DNA of 64,000 bases from Diadema setosum. Taxonomy: Eukaryota; Echinodermata; Echinoidea; Diadematoida; Diadematidae. The DNA lies in the NCBI GenBank assembly GCA_033980235.1, contig CM067065.1:9255328-9319327 (forward strand). The letters run 5' to 3'. Made by a program: the position numbers and the translations under genes. Positions 1-10,859 of the stretch are shown here, piece after piece. The stretch's first letter is position 1, and every line of letters starts with the position of its first letter. Below the pieces are notes generated by a model, which was not told the origin of the DNA, did not search any database, and was given only the letters and a program-made list of their open reading frames with translations.

Positions 1-115
1 TGAGTCATTTTTGTATCGTTACAGCCCTGATGAAGGTCCGTTTGGGACCGAAAGCTCGGCGGCAATAAACAGGCACGTTGACCCTAGCTACGTCCACCTT
101 GCTCTTCTTTTCACA

Positions 116-117
<2 letters not shown>

Positions 118-181
<64 letters not shown>
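118..181. repeat. (TA)n microsatellite
   Basis: An almost pure TA run with one aaa interruption. Open frames over it (YIYIYI...) are artefacts. Confidence 0.9.
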
Positions 182-182
<1 letters not shown>

Positions 183-239
183 TGCATGCATACAATATCT
201 CATGAGAAGGAGTACAACGCATGTTAAACTAGCTCATAT

Positions 240-632
240 TATACAACGTCCAAGTAGATCCTTGTAATTTGATTGGAGGATTGTTGGTGACGTAATATTA
301 AATAAGTACTCCATTCAACGCGCCGTGCAATTTTGGTTCTATTTTTGCGTGCAACTTGGTTTGATTTTTTCGTTCTATTCCACGGTTGCATATTGAGGAT
401 CGCATGCAGCTAGCGCAGGTACGTGTGCGGTACATGCATGCGCGTACATATGCCTACGTAGTGCTAGTGTACGTGTATGAGCGCTAGTATAGCTGTGACC
501 TGTATCTACACTGATTGCACAAGCCAGAAAGAGAATCGCAGTGGATCCACATGTAAGTATAGCTATATTTTTCATACATATATAGACTTCTAGGCCTACC
601 TAGACCAAAAAGATCTACTTGGACGTTGTATA
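240..632. mobile_element. TIR element (393 bases)
   Basis: TATACAACGTCCAAGTAGAT at 240 is the exact inverse of the sequence at 612-632 (21-base perfect TIR). The interior has no coding frame of note. Flanking duplications are not evident. Confidence 0.6.
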
Positions 633-636
633 AATC

Positions 637-798
637 AAATAGTGTATGGTCTTTACTCGTGCAATGGAACGAGATTTCGCACTCGGTGAAAGATGAGGCG
701 CACTATTCAACTCGGCTTCGCCTCGTTGAATAGAGCGCCTCTATCTTTCACCTCGTGCGAAATCTCGTACCATTGCACTCGTGACCATTCACTATTTG
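637..798. mobile_element. near-perfect 162-base palindrome (hairpin MITE)
   Basis: The left arm caaatagtgtatggtc...gcaatgg...cgagatttcgcac is mirrored by the right arm to 798, with about 90 percent arm match by eye and a loop of a few bases around 718. It begins five bases after the preceding TIR element. Confidence 0.7.
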
Positions 799-1325
799 TA
801 TACTATTACATGTACACGAAGTTTCCATGCAGCCAGCGCTGGAGACGACGATAACATGTTATGACATGACGTTGGAAAAACTCAAAACTCAAAATGAACC
901 TAAATACAAGTTTCTTGCACAATGCATGAACCTGAATATCCTCTGCAAAAAACAAAAAAAAAATGTTTTTCATGTCAATTACTAGTGGAAGGAACGATTC
1001 CTTCTTGTTTGAAATTGAAATTTCTGAGAATAATTATTTTCCTTATGGTCATATAATCACAAAGTATACTTGGCTCCTTATCCACCAAGAATGGCTGCAC
1101 TAAACATTCTAAAACTCACAACCTTGTTACAAATAGTCTGATTATCCTCAACCTTCACTAGTTCATTCTGCTATATTGGTGCATTCACTCAATTCAGACG
1201 AATATTGTGGTTGTATTCTGTTTAGATACATTCGGGCAAAACGCGCTCACCTAGCCGCTGGTCTGTAATGCTTACGCATGGCTTCGCTGGCCTCATTTCG
1301 GTTTATTAATTATATAGTGATTATA

Positions 1326-1880
1326 CAGCAGGATCTCGATTATCCAGACATCGATTATTCGGATTCTCTGTCTAACGGACATCCAGTGGCTAACATTTTT
1401 AAATCTGTTTTCATGTAATTCTAGTATTACTCAAAACAAACATCGTCATTCATTATCATGGGAAAACGCGACTTGACATATTCCAATCATATAGCAGCCG
1501 ACTGAGACGATATCAGTGACTGGTACGGCCCTTGTCACTGGCAGTGAGTGTACAGCTGCAACTGCAGTGGTATGGTACACAAAGTGACAGTATCCGACGA
1601 GTTGTAATCTTGATCTCATTGTCGCTCAATATCAATCAAACAAAAAAATATCCGAAGGGATATTCCACTTATATTTTGTTTTATTTCTGTTATGATATGA
1701 ACCATGAAACAATGATGATACATAACAGTCATATTAGTATATTAGTAATACCACGAGCATACCCCTAACATGATTATGCAAGAGAGTGCTACTATTTTGA
1801 ACAAATCTCTCTTATCCGGCCAATTTGATCATCCGGAAGCGCGCTGGTCACGTCGTGGCCGGATAATCGAGGTCACACTG
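1326..1880. mobile_element. pogo/Tigger-like non-autonomous element
   Basis: Ends CAGCAGGATCTCGATTATCC and (inverted) CAGTGTGACCTCGATTATCC, with TA on both sides. CAGTG(N)nACCTCGATTATCCG termini at TA targets are typical of pogo/Tigger-type elements. No transposase frame remains. Confidence 0.7.
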
Positions 1881-2014
1881 TACCTTTATAAACTTGTTAT
1901 GTAGCTCAGATCAAAAGCATTATCCTACAATAGAATATAAACTATTCGCAGCCATTGTATCGGACAATGCTCTCCTATTGATTATCTTTGCCTCTTTTAT
2001 TTTCAATTCGATAG

Positions 2015-2221
2015 AAACATATTATGCCAGAGATCACATGTGTACAAAGAGCAGCCCGGACTTGGAAGGCATGTGTGGTTACATCAAAACAGGACAAAGC
2101 AGGACGCCTGGCGAATATATCAAACTTATTCCAAAATACGTCCCACGTGATCATCCCCTCTATGACGCATCAGTTCCTCAAGAGATCAGAGGAAAAACAA
2201 ACTTCTACTGCGCCTACCCAG
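2015..2221 (+). CDS. copy 1 exon: Cys-containing N-terminal domain
   Basis: The exon is 69 codons, phase 1 to phase 1, between acceptor ...cgatag and donor GTAGGG. It reads TYYARDHMC... through EYIKLIPKYVPRDHPLYD to NFYCAYPG. The copy 2 counterpart shares HMC, GEY(I/V)KL, PKYV, RDH, LYD, QE(I/V)RG and FYCAYPG. Copy 2 has Cys two residues into the exon where copy 1 has Tyr (YY versus CF), so copy 1 keeps only three Cys in this domain. I do not recognise the domain. An upstream in-frame ATG at 1894 extends the open frame, but that stretch is not conserved and is taken as intron. Confidence 0.78.
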
Positions 2222-3428
2222 GTAGGGGCATGCATCTATTTCTTCTTTTTCTCTTTCACGACCTTCCAAAACCGTACGTGTCTTTTAATGATGATCATAT
2301 GTGACCCTGCACCTCAAAACAAACAAAAAGTAGCCACACATGATTTTTTATTTAAGACCATATTCCGAAAGAACAGACTTTAAGCTTTAAAATGATGTAT
2401 AACTCAAATCAAATGGACTCGCCTAATCTTGATATTGGAAAGAAGGCACAAACTCAGGGAAAGTGTGAATTGAGAAAGGAGACTCTGAAGTGCAGTGTCT
2501 ATTCAAGCGCTTAATCTTTACCAAACCGTGCTGGCTGTGCGATGAATGGGACAAAAACAGGAAGTAAACCACCAGAGTAACAACAATGAAGGGATTATCA
2601 GATTAATTACATTAAGCACGTCCCATTAACACATTCTGTCCAAAATTAATGCCAACGTTCAAAGCAGTAGCACTATCCTTTCAAAAGTTATTAGAGTTGA
2701 AAGTGAGGAGTATGGACAAGGTTTTTTCAGAAATGAAAAAGGGATTCTAAAGACACACCTAATCACACTATTCTACCAAAAATGTTCGAGATAAAGTGCT
2801 AAAAAATACACTTTCCTGCCCGTTTGATGATACCAAATTTTAGCATAATGTAAAAGAAGACCCGCTCTTTCAGAAAACATGAAAAAGTCAAGTTCGTCTA
2901 GGACCTGGTTGACCCATTTCACTTATTTTCAGTCTTCACACAAAATCAGTGTGTGCGACTTTATGTTCGTTTTGAGGTGCACGGTCACATATATTCCTCG
3001 ATCATTTAACGCATCAGAGCGTTACATTCTGTCATTTATTACACACTAGATACTGATAAACACACTGATAAACTATGTATGACGTGTTTCACGACCGCAG
3101 TCCCCGTATGTTTTCAAGGATGTTTTGCAAAGGGAATTTTACACGCTGTCTGCTGTTTGCCTTATGTTGTGTGTGGTAAATGACGTAATTAGAGGGCAGT
3201 GATATTTCAGTACAATGTATGTCTACTATAAGTTTACAAGCATTGTTTATTCTGTTATATTCACATTGTTTTGTGCATACGATTTCTATCAGTGAAGAAA
3301 ATGAAATGTACATTACGTTATTCTTATTGTCGAAAAACGTAAATAAAGTTGAAATTGAATTTTATTGTGTTAAGAAATGCGATGATTTTACACAAAACCA
3401 GACGTTCGCATCTATTCTGGAGTGTGAG

Positions 3429-3459
<31 letters not shown>

Positions 3460-4370
3460 TTGTTTGTTTGTTTTTTGGTTTTTTTTTTTTTTTTGCTTTT
3501 TTTTTGGGGGGGGGGTACTTCTGAACCCCCCTCCTAGCATAGAATCTGAACCACAATGTAAAGCACAGTGTGCACACATTGTTGACACAGTCTGACGATT
3601 TGTGCACAGTGTTTAATCCGAAAATTTATTTCAAATATTGAGAATGCATTGTGAGTTATAAATAGAGTATCTGAATATAAGAACGACCCAAGTCCATGGA
3701 AGACCATTTCGAGTAAACTTAAAAAAAACCTTCATATCTTTTTTATTTGTCCAATAATATCCTATTTAACTGTGATGGTAAGGCAACATTGTATATACAA
3801 ATTAGAACATATTATTATGACAATTAACATTTACATTAATTGTGAAGAGGCCATTTTGTGTGATGGACATGGGTCGTTCTTTGATTCATATGGACTTGGG
3901 TCGTTCTTGATTCGTATACATGATATTCTGCTATAGACATGAGAGAAGGACGAGAGAGGGCGCTATAATATGAATGCAAGAATGACCCAAGTCCTTCATT
4001 CTTACATTCATATAAGATTTAACTCATTTATTTCAGGCACTTCCGGAGGTAATTAGGATTTATCATTTATACACAAGATGAGTCCATGCATAAGCTACAA
4101 TTTCCCATGTAAAACTTAATTTGGCCAAAAAAATTGGACTTGGGTCGTTCTTATATTCAGGTCTTTAGTGTTATTCACTTTGTGGAAGAGAACATTTTCA
4201 ATGTCAACGCTGTGTGACACCAACCACGCCACATTGTTAAATTATCTTCACACTTGCAAATTCGAGCGTTTTCACATAGCTCTCTATTTGCTCGCAATGT
4301 GAGTACACTGCGGGACAGTGCGTTCGTTCCAGCTGGGCCTGCTTTATTTACGTGTGTGTGGATGTGTGTG

Positions 4371-4403
<33 letters not shown>

Positions 4404-7400
4404 TTTTTGAGGGGGTTATAAGTATGCAAACAGTTATTTATGACCATTCAACCATTTTCTCTGTGATAGCGTGCATGTCCAACCCTTGCCCTTACGGAGA
4501 GATGTGTAATGAAACTCTGGACGGATATCATTGTTGCTGCACTTCACTAGACGTAACTGGAAGCGGTCAAATAAATAACGTAACTGGAAGCAGTCAAATA
4601 GGTATGTGTTTATTTATTCACCTTTTAGTGATGTTAGACTCTGTAATGTGATTGTTTCATCAGAACTAACTGCGACCAGCAGCCCCATACGCATAGCGTA
4701 AAGGGGCTGCGGACTGTAGCATTCAGGATCGAAACAAGGGTAGTACCGCGGATAAATATCAACTTAAAATCGAAAAATTTCTTCAATTTGAAGACTTACA
4801 GGTGAAGTTGACGTGTTGACAACAGGCAACGTCCAACGTTTGATTCTGCCAATAGTCCCTTTCTGTTCGAATTGATGACTTTATGTGACTCGGTCGAGAG
4901 GAACCTGGCAGAAGTACAATGAATTGCTAGCCAGCGCATGTGCACACAGACATCTTATCCGGTCAATGGATCTGAAATTTGTGCGCATGTGGTGTGTGCG
5001 CATGCGCTGGCCGTCAATTCAGTGTAGCTCTCCCAGGTTCCTCTCGACGGAGTCACATTAAGTCATCTATTCGAACAGAAAGGGACTATTGGCAGGTAAC
5101 GTTGCACGTTACCAAGCTGTTGTCAACACTTCAACTTCACCTGTAAGTCTTCAAATTGAAGAAATTTTTCGATTTTAAGTTGATATTTATCCTCGATACT
5201 ACCCTTGTCATGATCCTGAATGCTACAGCTCGCAGCCCCGTTGCGCTATGCGTATGGGGCTGCTGGTCGCAGTTACATCAGGACGTATTTTTCTCGCATT
5301 TTGTGTTCGTGTTCGTGCCCGCATCAGTAGAACTGCACAATATTTTACTATTACCTCATAGTAATGCAACAGCTAGCAATAAAGAAAAGCGAAGCAAGCA
5401 CAAACGTACGTAGAAGAATATCTTTTTCTGAAAAGAGGTGAGTGCAATTGGGATAAAAAGTGAATGAAAATGTCACTAACATACATTTGTTGCCTTCCAC
5501 TTGTTTTTACGTATCAAATACGGGAAAACATCAGTATGGTTTTGTGCAACATTCCATTCCTTCTCAATGTGCGACACGCATCTCACCCTAGACCGACATG
5601 AATGTTTTCTGTTATGCTATATATTATGGAGAGGTTTGGGGGAAGTATGGGATTGGTCAATTGTCCATCACGTGACATGTAGGTCTAACAGAAGGTGCCA
5701 TTGCACACTGTCAGTTTCAAATCTTATTTGATCAAGAAAGGATACTGCACGGATGACGACACCAATATCAGTTGAAACCTGTGTTAGGAGCCTCGAAAAA
5801 TGTACAAAATACACTTTGCGCAAAAAGGATTATGAAACAATCTAATGAATATAATATTACAAGTCGAAAGTGCCTTATTAAACCTCTATTTGATGGTTGT
5901 ATAGTAATTAGGGCGCTGTGTATCCCTCGAGATCACTATTCGCGAAAAAAAATATGTGAAAAAAATGTTACTCAGCCCCATAATTAGTGCGGAATGCACA
6001 TACCATGAACGTACGCGTATGATTATGACGGATTAACGTTTTAAGAAGCAGAAGACGGAAGAACATTGTCTCCTTTTGTATATCTGAAATATATTATACC
6101 CTCTGTCGCAGAAGTTGCATATATATATTATACCATTTATACTGCTTCGTATCTAAATCACAACAAACCAAAGAAGCATACAATTCTCTGTTCCTTCCAC
6201 AATATTCAGCATTGATTATTTCCTGGTGAATAGAACATGACACTTGAACAAAAATTAGCATATGTGACCCTGCACCTCAAAACAAACAAAAAGTCGCCGT
6301 ATATGAAATTTTAGTTAAGACCATATTCTGAAAGAGGAGAATTTAAGCTTTAAAATGATGTATAACTCAAATCAAATGGACTCTCCTAACGTATCTAAAT
6401 ATTGGAAAGAAAGCACAAACTCAGGAAAAGTGTGAACTGATTAAAGAGGCTCTAAAGTACAGTGTCTATTCAAGCGCTTAATCTTTACCAAAACCGTGCT
6501 AGCTGTGCGATGAATGGGACAAAAAACAGGAAATAAACCACCAGAGTAACAACAATGAAGGGATTATCAGATTAAATTTTTTCAGTCCTCACGCAAAATC
6601 AGTGTGTGCGACTTTATGTTCGTTTTGAGGTGCACGGTCACATGTGTATTGCTTCCTTGTATACGTATATACTGTAATTTTATTCTAATGCGAAGGATCA
6701 GACATTAGGAAAGCCGAAAGATCAGGAATTGAGTGCAAAGCCTTAGAACAAAATTTTGGCCAAACACATGATGGTTAGATGAAATAAATGATAAAGTTCA
6801 ACTAACAACAGTTTCCTACTAAACATCAATTTTCTACTAAACAGCAACTTTGATACAGTTCTTCAACACATTCTCTGAAAATGGGTTTGTTTGCTTGAAA
6901 CGAGAACCTCTTTTCGAAACTCTACATGAAGAAGATCGACTTCAGTAAAAAGATCATATAGTTTTGCATTACACTGGCGATTTAGATTTTAACATTTTGA
7001 GAGATAATAACTAACGTAGAGCGGAAGGAGCGACGCCTCGATTATTAATGTGTCCTGTGTTTCCCGCCTAAATCATTTGCTCAATGACTCGGCAAATGAG
7101 GGAGGGGGGTTGTCACGTCTAGAGGTATTTTTATTTTTTCGTCCATAAATTTTAGATGGACCCCAGTAGCCGGGGTTTCAACTGTTTGATATTTGGTAAA
7201 TTTCCCACAAAGCCGTGCTTCTTTGCTTGTTGTCTGATGATATGGTGGTGCAAATAAAAAATAAATGAAATAAACAAAAGTTTCGCATAAACAAGTATGT
7301 CTTTCCATTCTTTTTTTAAATTCCATTTCTATACTCCCTATGAACATCATCTGTAGCATTCCCTTATGCTCCCTGCAACAAGACCGCAACACTCTCGGCA

Positions 7401-7768
7401 GCACACGAGTTGTGCAGGTCTTTTCCTCAAGGAACTCTACCCTTGCCGCGAAACAAAACCTACCTCCTTGATCTGCTCGCGATTGTCAACAGTACGTGTG
7501 GCTTCGACGACATTTGGCTGGGTTGTCATTGCTGCTGGCCAGCGAATCTCACCTCTTTTGATTGGAACGACCGGGCTCCAACTGGGGACTGGTTGTGCGG
7601 TATGCATTACAGCCGGCATATACTTCTTCTCACTTCACTCTACACGGACGAACTTCCGGGTAATCATTAGTTCTCTAGCTATGAAATACCTTATCATATA
7701 GCATCGATAATGAAATAACAATGATAATAATAATAATAATAACACTATGATAATGAAAACAACTAATA

Positions 7769-7804
<36 letters not shown>

Positions 7805-10182
7805 TTACTACTATTTAATAATATAACAATAATAATAATGTTAAAGTCTGCTCTATTTTTTCTTAGTCCAGAGTAGCATGTTATGTGTTCTTACTGCACT
7901 ACGAGAGACCCTGCTGTTACATTACTCTAGCGTTGCCAGGTGCCCGTTATACATCTGGGCCGGTATTCAGTAATCTATATATGAATATAGTAATCTATAT
8001 ATGAAAAAAAAAAAATCGACTCTCGCGAAAGTCGCATTTTCTTTTTTCTTTTCAATTCCTAGAGCTTCGGCTCGTGCGAGGTTTGCTGTACCTAGGTACA
8101 TTTGCCATAGCCTGTAGCTTGTCACTACAATGCATTTTCATACTCATTGTTGCCTCTCTGTACTACTCCCTCTGAGGAATGTTTCATTTCAGTGTTGCCA
8201 TGGGAACTATTATCATGTTTTCGTTGTTTGTTTTTTTTTTGTGCTTGTGTTTGTGATGTAATGTATTTTTGTAAGGCAGCTCACCACAAGCTTTGCTTTT
8301 TTGAGGTTCTGCCTTCCTGTACAATAATTTCATGCATGTGATTTCCTACATGAAAAAAAGATGGAAAATAAATGTTATACAAACTTGAACTTGAAGAGTT
8401 TGTACGCAAAAACCGATAAGTCCATATTTGCCAAATGGAGATATTTGCGATTTAAGGTAACGAAAAATACAGAGAATAATAAGAACATTTTTGCTTCTTT
8501 TGACCATAACTTCAAAAATGTACCTTTATATGTAGTGACCAATGTGTCATTTTAAAGGTATTATTTTGTACTTTATGACAGAGACGGTACTTCAAAATCT
8601 TCAAAAATGGACTTATCGGTTTTTGCGAACAAACTCTTCATATGGTTCAATCAGAAAATCTAAGCAATTATGACCGTGCATCACAAAACCATCAAAAAGT
8701 CGCACGCACTGATTTTGTGTTAGGACGTTAGGTGAAATGGGTGAACCCAGCCAATCTTGAGTTATTTTAGATTTTATGGAAGAGCAAATCTTCTTCTACA
8801 TTATACTAACATTTGGTACCATATAAAGAAAAAAAAAACAATTCTCTGACACTTTTTTGGTAGAATAGTGTGATTAGGTGTTTCACATAGAGTCCTCTTC
8901 TCATTTCATAAAAAAATGTCGAAATTTTTTCAATTTCAACTCAAGTAACTTCGGAAAAAAAATAATGCTACTGCTTTGAAAATTTCATTATCATCTACAG
9001 AATGTGTTAATAAAGCATGGTAAATTTTAGCCAAATCTGATAATCTCTGAATTATTGTTGCTCCTGTTTTTTTCCCTTTTTTTCTATTCATTGCATAGCT
9101 ATCATAGCTTGGTAAAAATTAAGCGCTTGACTAGACTTTGTGCTTTACAGCCAATTTTCTCTGTTCACACTTTCCAGAGTGTGCGCTTTCTTTCTAATAT
9201 TACGATAGGTAAGGAGAGTTCAGTTGAATTTAGTTAAACACTGTACATCACTTTAAAGCTTAACTTATGCTCTTTCAGAATCTGCTTGTCACTAAAAATC
9301 CGTGTCTGGCGAATATTTGTTGGTTTGTGATGCAGGTCACATATTTTGTGCTTATAAATGTGAAAATGTTAAGCGAAAGAGCATATTCCTTAAGAATTGG
9401 CAGAGATTTTGTCGAGCATTTGTACAAAAAAAAACAATATATATATTAAAGCTTACTGTTTGCTCTTTTAGAATCGGCCCTTAACTGAAAATCCATGTCT
9501 GTAAATTGTGGCGACTTTTAGTTGGTTTTGTCGTGCAGGATCACATTAAAAACATATGAAACTTGAATACTGCTACCTTTCAAAAACTTTTATTCCCTAA
9601 ACCAACTGCGGAAATCGAAACTTGTCACGCTAAAGCTACATTAATTTGCAAAAATCAATCCTCAAAATATCATTTTTCATGTTCAATTTCGCATGTATCC
9701 TACTGTACTCCATAAGCTCGGTCGATGCATGAAGCTGTCTTGTATCCTTGTTATGACATTTTCATATCATTTTCATTAAATTAGATCGAAAACGTTTTTG
9801 GCGAGGTATAAAGCGCTTTCAAATTGCAACGTTTGTCATGTTATTTCATTATAATACGTATGATGGGCCTATCCATGTGAAAAATCAATATATCTTAGCC
9901 AAGATGATAACAGATCTCGAGAAATATGAAACAGTTTGAAATTTCATTGGTATTGACAATCCCGCTGTCAATGGATTCTAAAGTCTTGCCAATTATGCTA
10001 TCAAAGTCACCGAATCTCTATAACAAACATCTTTTTTTTTTTAATTTTGTCGTTTGCTTGCAGATATACAAAACCCAGGGATGAGAATGTTGGCAGTGAG
10101 GAGCACCCCCTCCAGAGAAGATGTAGAATTTATTGCTGCTCGTGGTACTGAATTCAGAGGAGTTGTATGCGTGAACGACTGA
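2015..10182 (+). CDS. EGF-CTLD secreted protein gene, copy 1 (last four exons; 5' part outside window)
   Basis: Four exons join in frame: 2015-2221, 4470-4601, 7357-7659 and 10064-10182 (stop TGA). All three internal junctions are phase 1 with AG/GT borders. The product would be a small secreted protein with a Cys-containing N-terminal domain, an EGF-like module and a CTLD ending in VVCVND. The model is supported by copy 2, which has the same exons in the same order and phase with clear protein similarity. No signal-peptide exon is visible upstream of 2015; by analogy with copy 2 it would lie about 2 kb further left, beyond the window edge. The introns are large (2.2, 2.8 and 2.4 kb) because several MITEs sit in them. 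The function is unknown. Recognition, adhesion or innate immunity is an inference from the EGF and CTLD folds only. Confidence 0.8.
2301..2988. mobile_element. GTGACC-family MITE
   Basis: 688 bases with GTGACC/GGTCAC ends, TIRs running about 35 bases (TGCACCTCAAAAC...) and flanking ATAT duplications. It lies in the intron after the copy 1 N-terminal exon. Confidence 0.82.
3428..3520. repeat. (GT)n, poly-T and poly-G simple repeat
   Basis: A GT run (3434-3460), T-rich tract (3470-3505) and G run (3506-3515) in the intron of copy 1. Confidence 0.88.
3671..4160. mobile_element. GAATATAAG-family MITE, copy A
   Basis: 490 bases. Ends CTGAATATAAGAACGACCCA inverted to each other, with the core gaacgacccaagtcc repeated in both orientations inside. 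Two relatives lie at 53987-54490 and 56723-57230. Confidence 0.78.
4352..4403. repeat. (GT)n microsatellite
   Basis: A GT run just upstream of the copy 1 EGF exon. Copy 2 has a similar GT-rich tract at 41118-41152 in the same place, so the tract predates the duplication. Confidence 0.85.
4470..4601 (+). CDS. copy 1 exon: EGF-like module
   Basis: The exon is 44 codons, phase 1 to phase 1. It begins with the split Ala codon and then CMSNPCPYGEMC, NETLDGYHCCC. Spacing C-x4-C-x5-C-x8-C and the DGYxC motif are typical of the first part of an EGF module. The expected sixth Cys is missing. Instead the exon ends in a Gly/Ser/Asn-rich stretch in which VTGS occurs twice (a 30-bp near-duplication at about 4552-4597), giving a flexible linker into the CTLD. 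The donor GTATGT is strong. Confidence 0.78.
4667..5275. mobile_element. foldback element (609 bases)
   Basis: Arms of about 280 bases (taactgcgaccagcagcccc... and its inverse) with a loop of roughly 40 bases near 4960-4995. The arms have diverged slightly. It sits in the copy 1 intron after the EGF exon. Confidence 0.78.
6264..6641. mobile_element. GTGACC-family MITE, internally deleted
   Basis: 378 bases. Both ends are present, but the middle (about 300 bases found in other copies) is missing. The borders are ATAT/ATGT, so one duplication has decayed. It lies in the intron between the EGF and CTLD exons of copy 1. Confidence 0.75.
7357..7659 (+). CDS. copy 1 exon: N-terminal two thirds of C-type lectin-like domain
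   Basis: The exon is 101 codons, phase 1 to phase 1, with acceptor ...catctgtag and donor GTAATC. It reads FPYAPCNKTATLSAAHELC, then LPLPRNKTYLLDLLA and CGFDDIWLGCHCCWP, then FDWNDRAPTGDWLC. The order C, AxxLC, PLPRN, aliphatic helix, DxIWLG, W-x-W and GDW matches the CTLD fold (the WIGL-type motif is IWLG). Neither EPN nor QPD is present, so classical calcium-dependent sugar binding is not expected. The CHCC cluster is unusual. NKT, NST and NLT are possible N-glycosylation sites. Copy 2 matches closely. Confidence 0.8.
7700..7845. repeat. (AAT)n/(ACT)n trinucleotide repeats
   Basis: aataataat runs followed by actactact and aataataat, directly after the copy 1 CTLD exon. Confidence 0.8.
8140..8392 (+). 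mobile_element. LINE 3' tail fragment
   Basis: Ends aaataaatgttatac followed by aacttgaacttga repeats, the same tail as the LINE fragment ending at 49546. No reverse-transcriptase coding part is retained. MITE-A follows directly. Confidence 0.45.
8392..8640. mobile_element. MITE-A, intact copy
   Basis: 249 bases, TGAAGAGTTTGTACGCAAAA at the left and its inverse at the right, with ccgataagtccat as inner TIR. This copy serves as the reference for interrupted copies. It lies in the last intron of copy 1. Confidence 0.8.
8670..9544. mobile_element. GTGACC-family MITE plus a second partial copy
   Basis: A full-length relative runs 8670-9340 (ends tgcaggtcac). A partial 3' end of the same family follows, with its own gcaggatcac terminus at 9544 (about 9440-9544). 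It lies in the last intron of copy 1. Confidence 0.7.
10064..10182 (+). CDS. copy 1 terminal exon: end of CTLD
   Basis: The exon starts after cgtttgcttgcag and runs 39 codons to TGA at 10180-10182. It includes LAVRSTPSREDVEFIAARG and ends VVCVND. The final Cys corresponds to the last conserved Cys of a CTLD (FxC near the C-terminus). The copy 2 exon shares LAV(R/K)S, EDVEFIA(A/S)R and the VCV ending. The 3' flank also aligns with copy 2 (tttgcgtggc...ctac) for roughly 150 bases. Confidence 0.8.
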
Positions 10183-10312
10183 GTGCGCACTCTGTCCGTC
10201 CGTAACCACCCCTCCCCCTCTCCATCGTGTGCCCATCCACGGTGATATCTGCTCCCCTTTGCGTGGCAGACTACTTGTGGATAGATAAAATCTGATTTTG
10301 CACAGTTTGGGT

Positions 10313-10318
10313 AATAAA
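10313..10318 (+). promoter_or_regulatory. poly(A) signal of copy 1
   Basis: AATAAA lies 131 bases after the stop codon, at the end of the stretch still similar to the copy 2 3' flank. Copy 2 has GATAAATC at the matching place (about 43205) rather than the canonical hexamer. Confidence 0.5.
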
Positions 10319-10450
10319 CAAATAATCAAACAAATAAACGAGCAAGAGAACCAAAGGAAAAAAAATACAGAGAAAAAGTGGCAGGGGTAAATTCGTCCAT
10401 GGCGCTAACATAGTTGGATATTCTTGGCTTGCTTATGAATGCAAAATCAA

Positions 10451-10625
10451 ACTATAGGTTTTCCCAGTCAGTTTCATACTTTTGTCATTCCAATTCATAA
10501 ACGCGCATTCAAATTCAGATTCACACATCACACCCACGCGAAGATATTTGGCCATTTGAATTCAGAATCCGAGCGATCAATCCTATTTAAATTGATATCA
10601 AAACAATACATTTATATTAAAGACG
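10451..10625. mobile_element. partial end of the ATTCAAATTC foldback family
   Basis: ctataggttttcccagtcag, tttcatacttttgtcattcc and scattered attcaaattcag match the end of the large foldback at 45433-46937. Only one arm is present. Confidence 0.55.
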
Positions 10626-10859
10626 TTTAATATGGATGCTTCAAAGCGTACAATTTACCGGAAAATTAATGTTTAGTCCAAAATAATAAAAAACTAAAAA
10701 TACGAAGGTAACGAAAGAAAACTCTGTATATTATTCCAAAATAGATACAGTGTATAAATATGACAAATAAATACTGAAAATTAATGTCAGTGTGCACCTC
10801 CATCGACCGACCCACAACTGCACTTTCCAAATTACCATCTACTAGGGAAAAAAAATCAG

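Noticed and set aside
5..205. Open frames of alternating Tyr and Ile on both strands
   Set aside because: They are translations of the (TA)n microsatellite.
1894..2014. Extension of copy 1 N-terminal exon upstream to an ATG
   Set aside because: The sequence before 2015 is not conserved in copy 2, and an AG acceptor stands at the aligned exon border.
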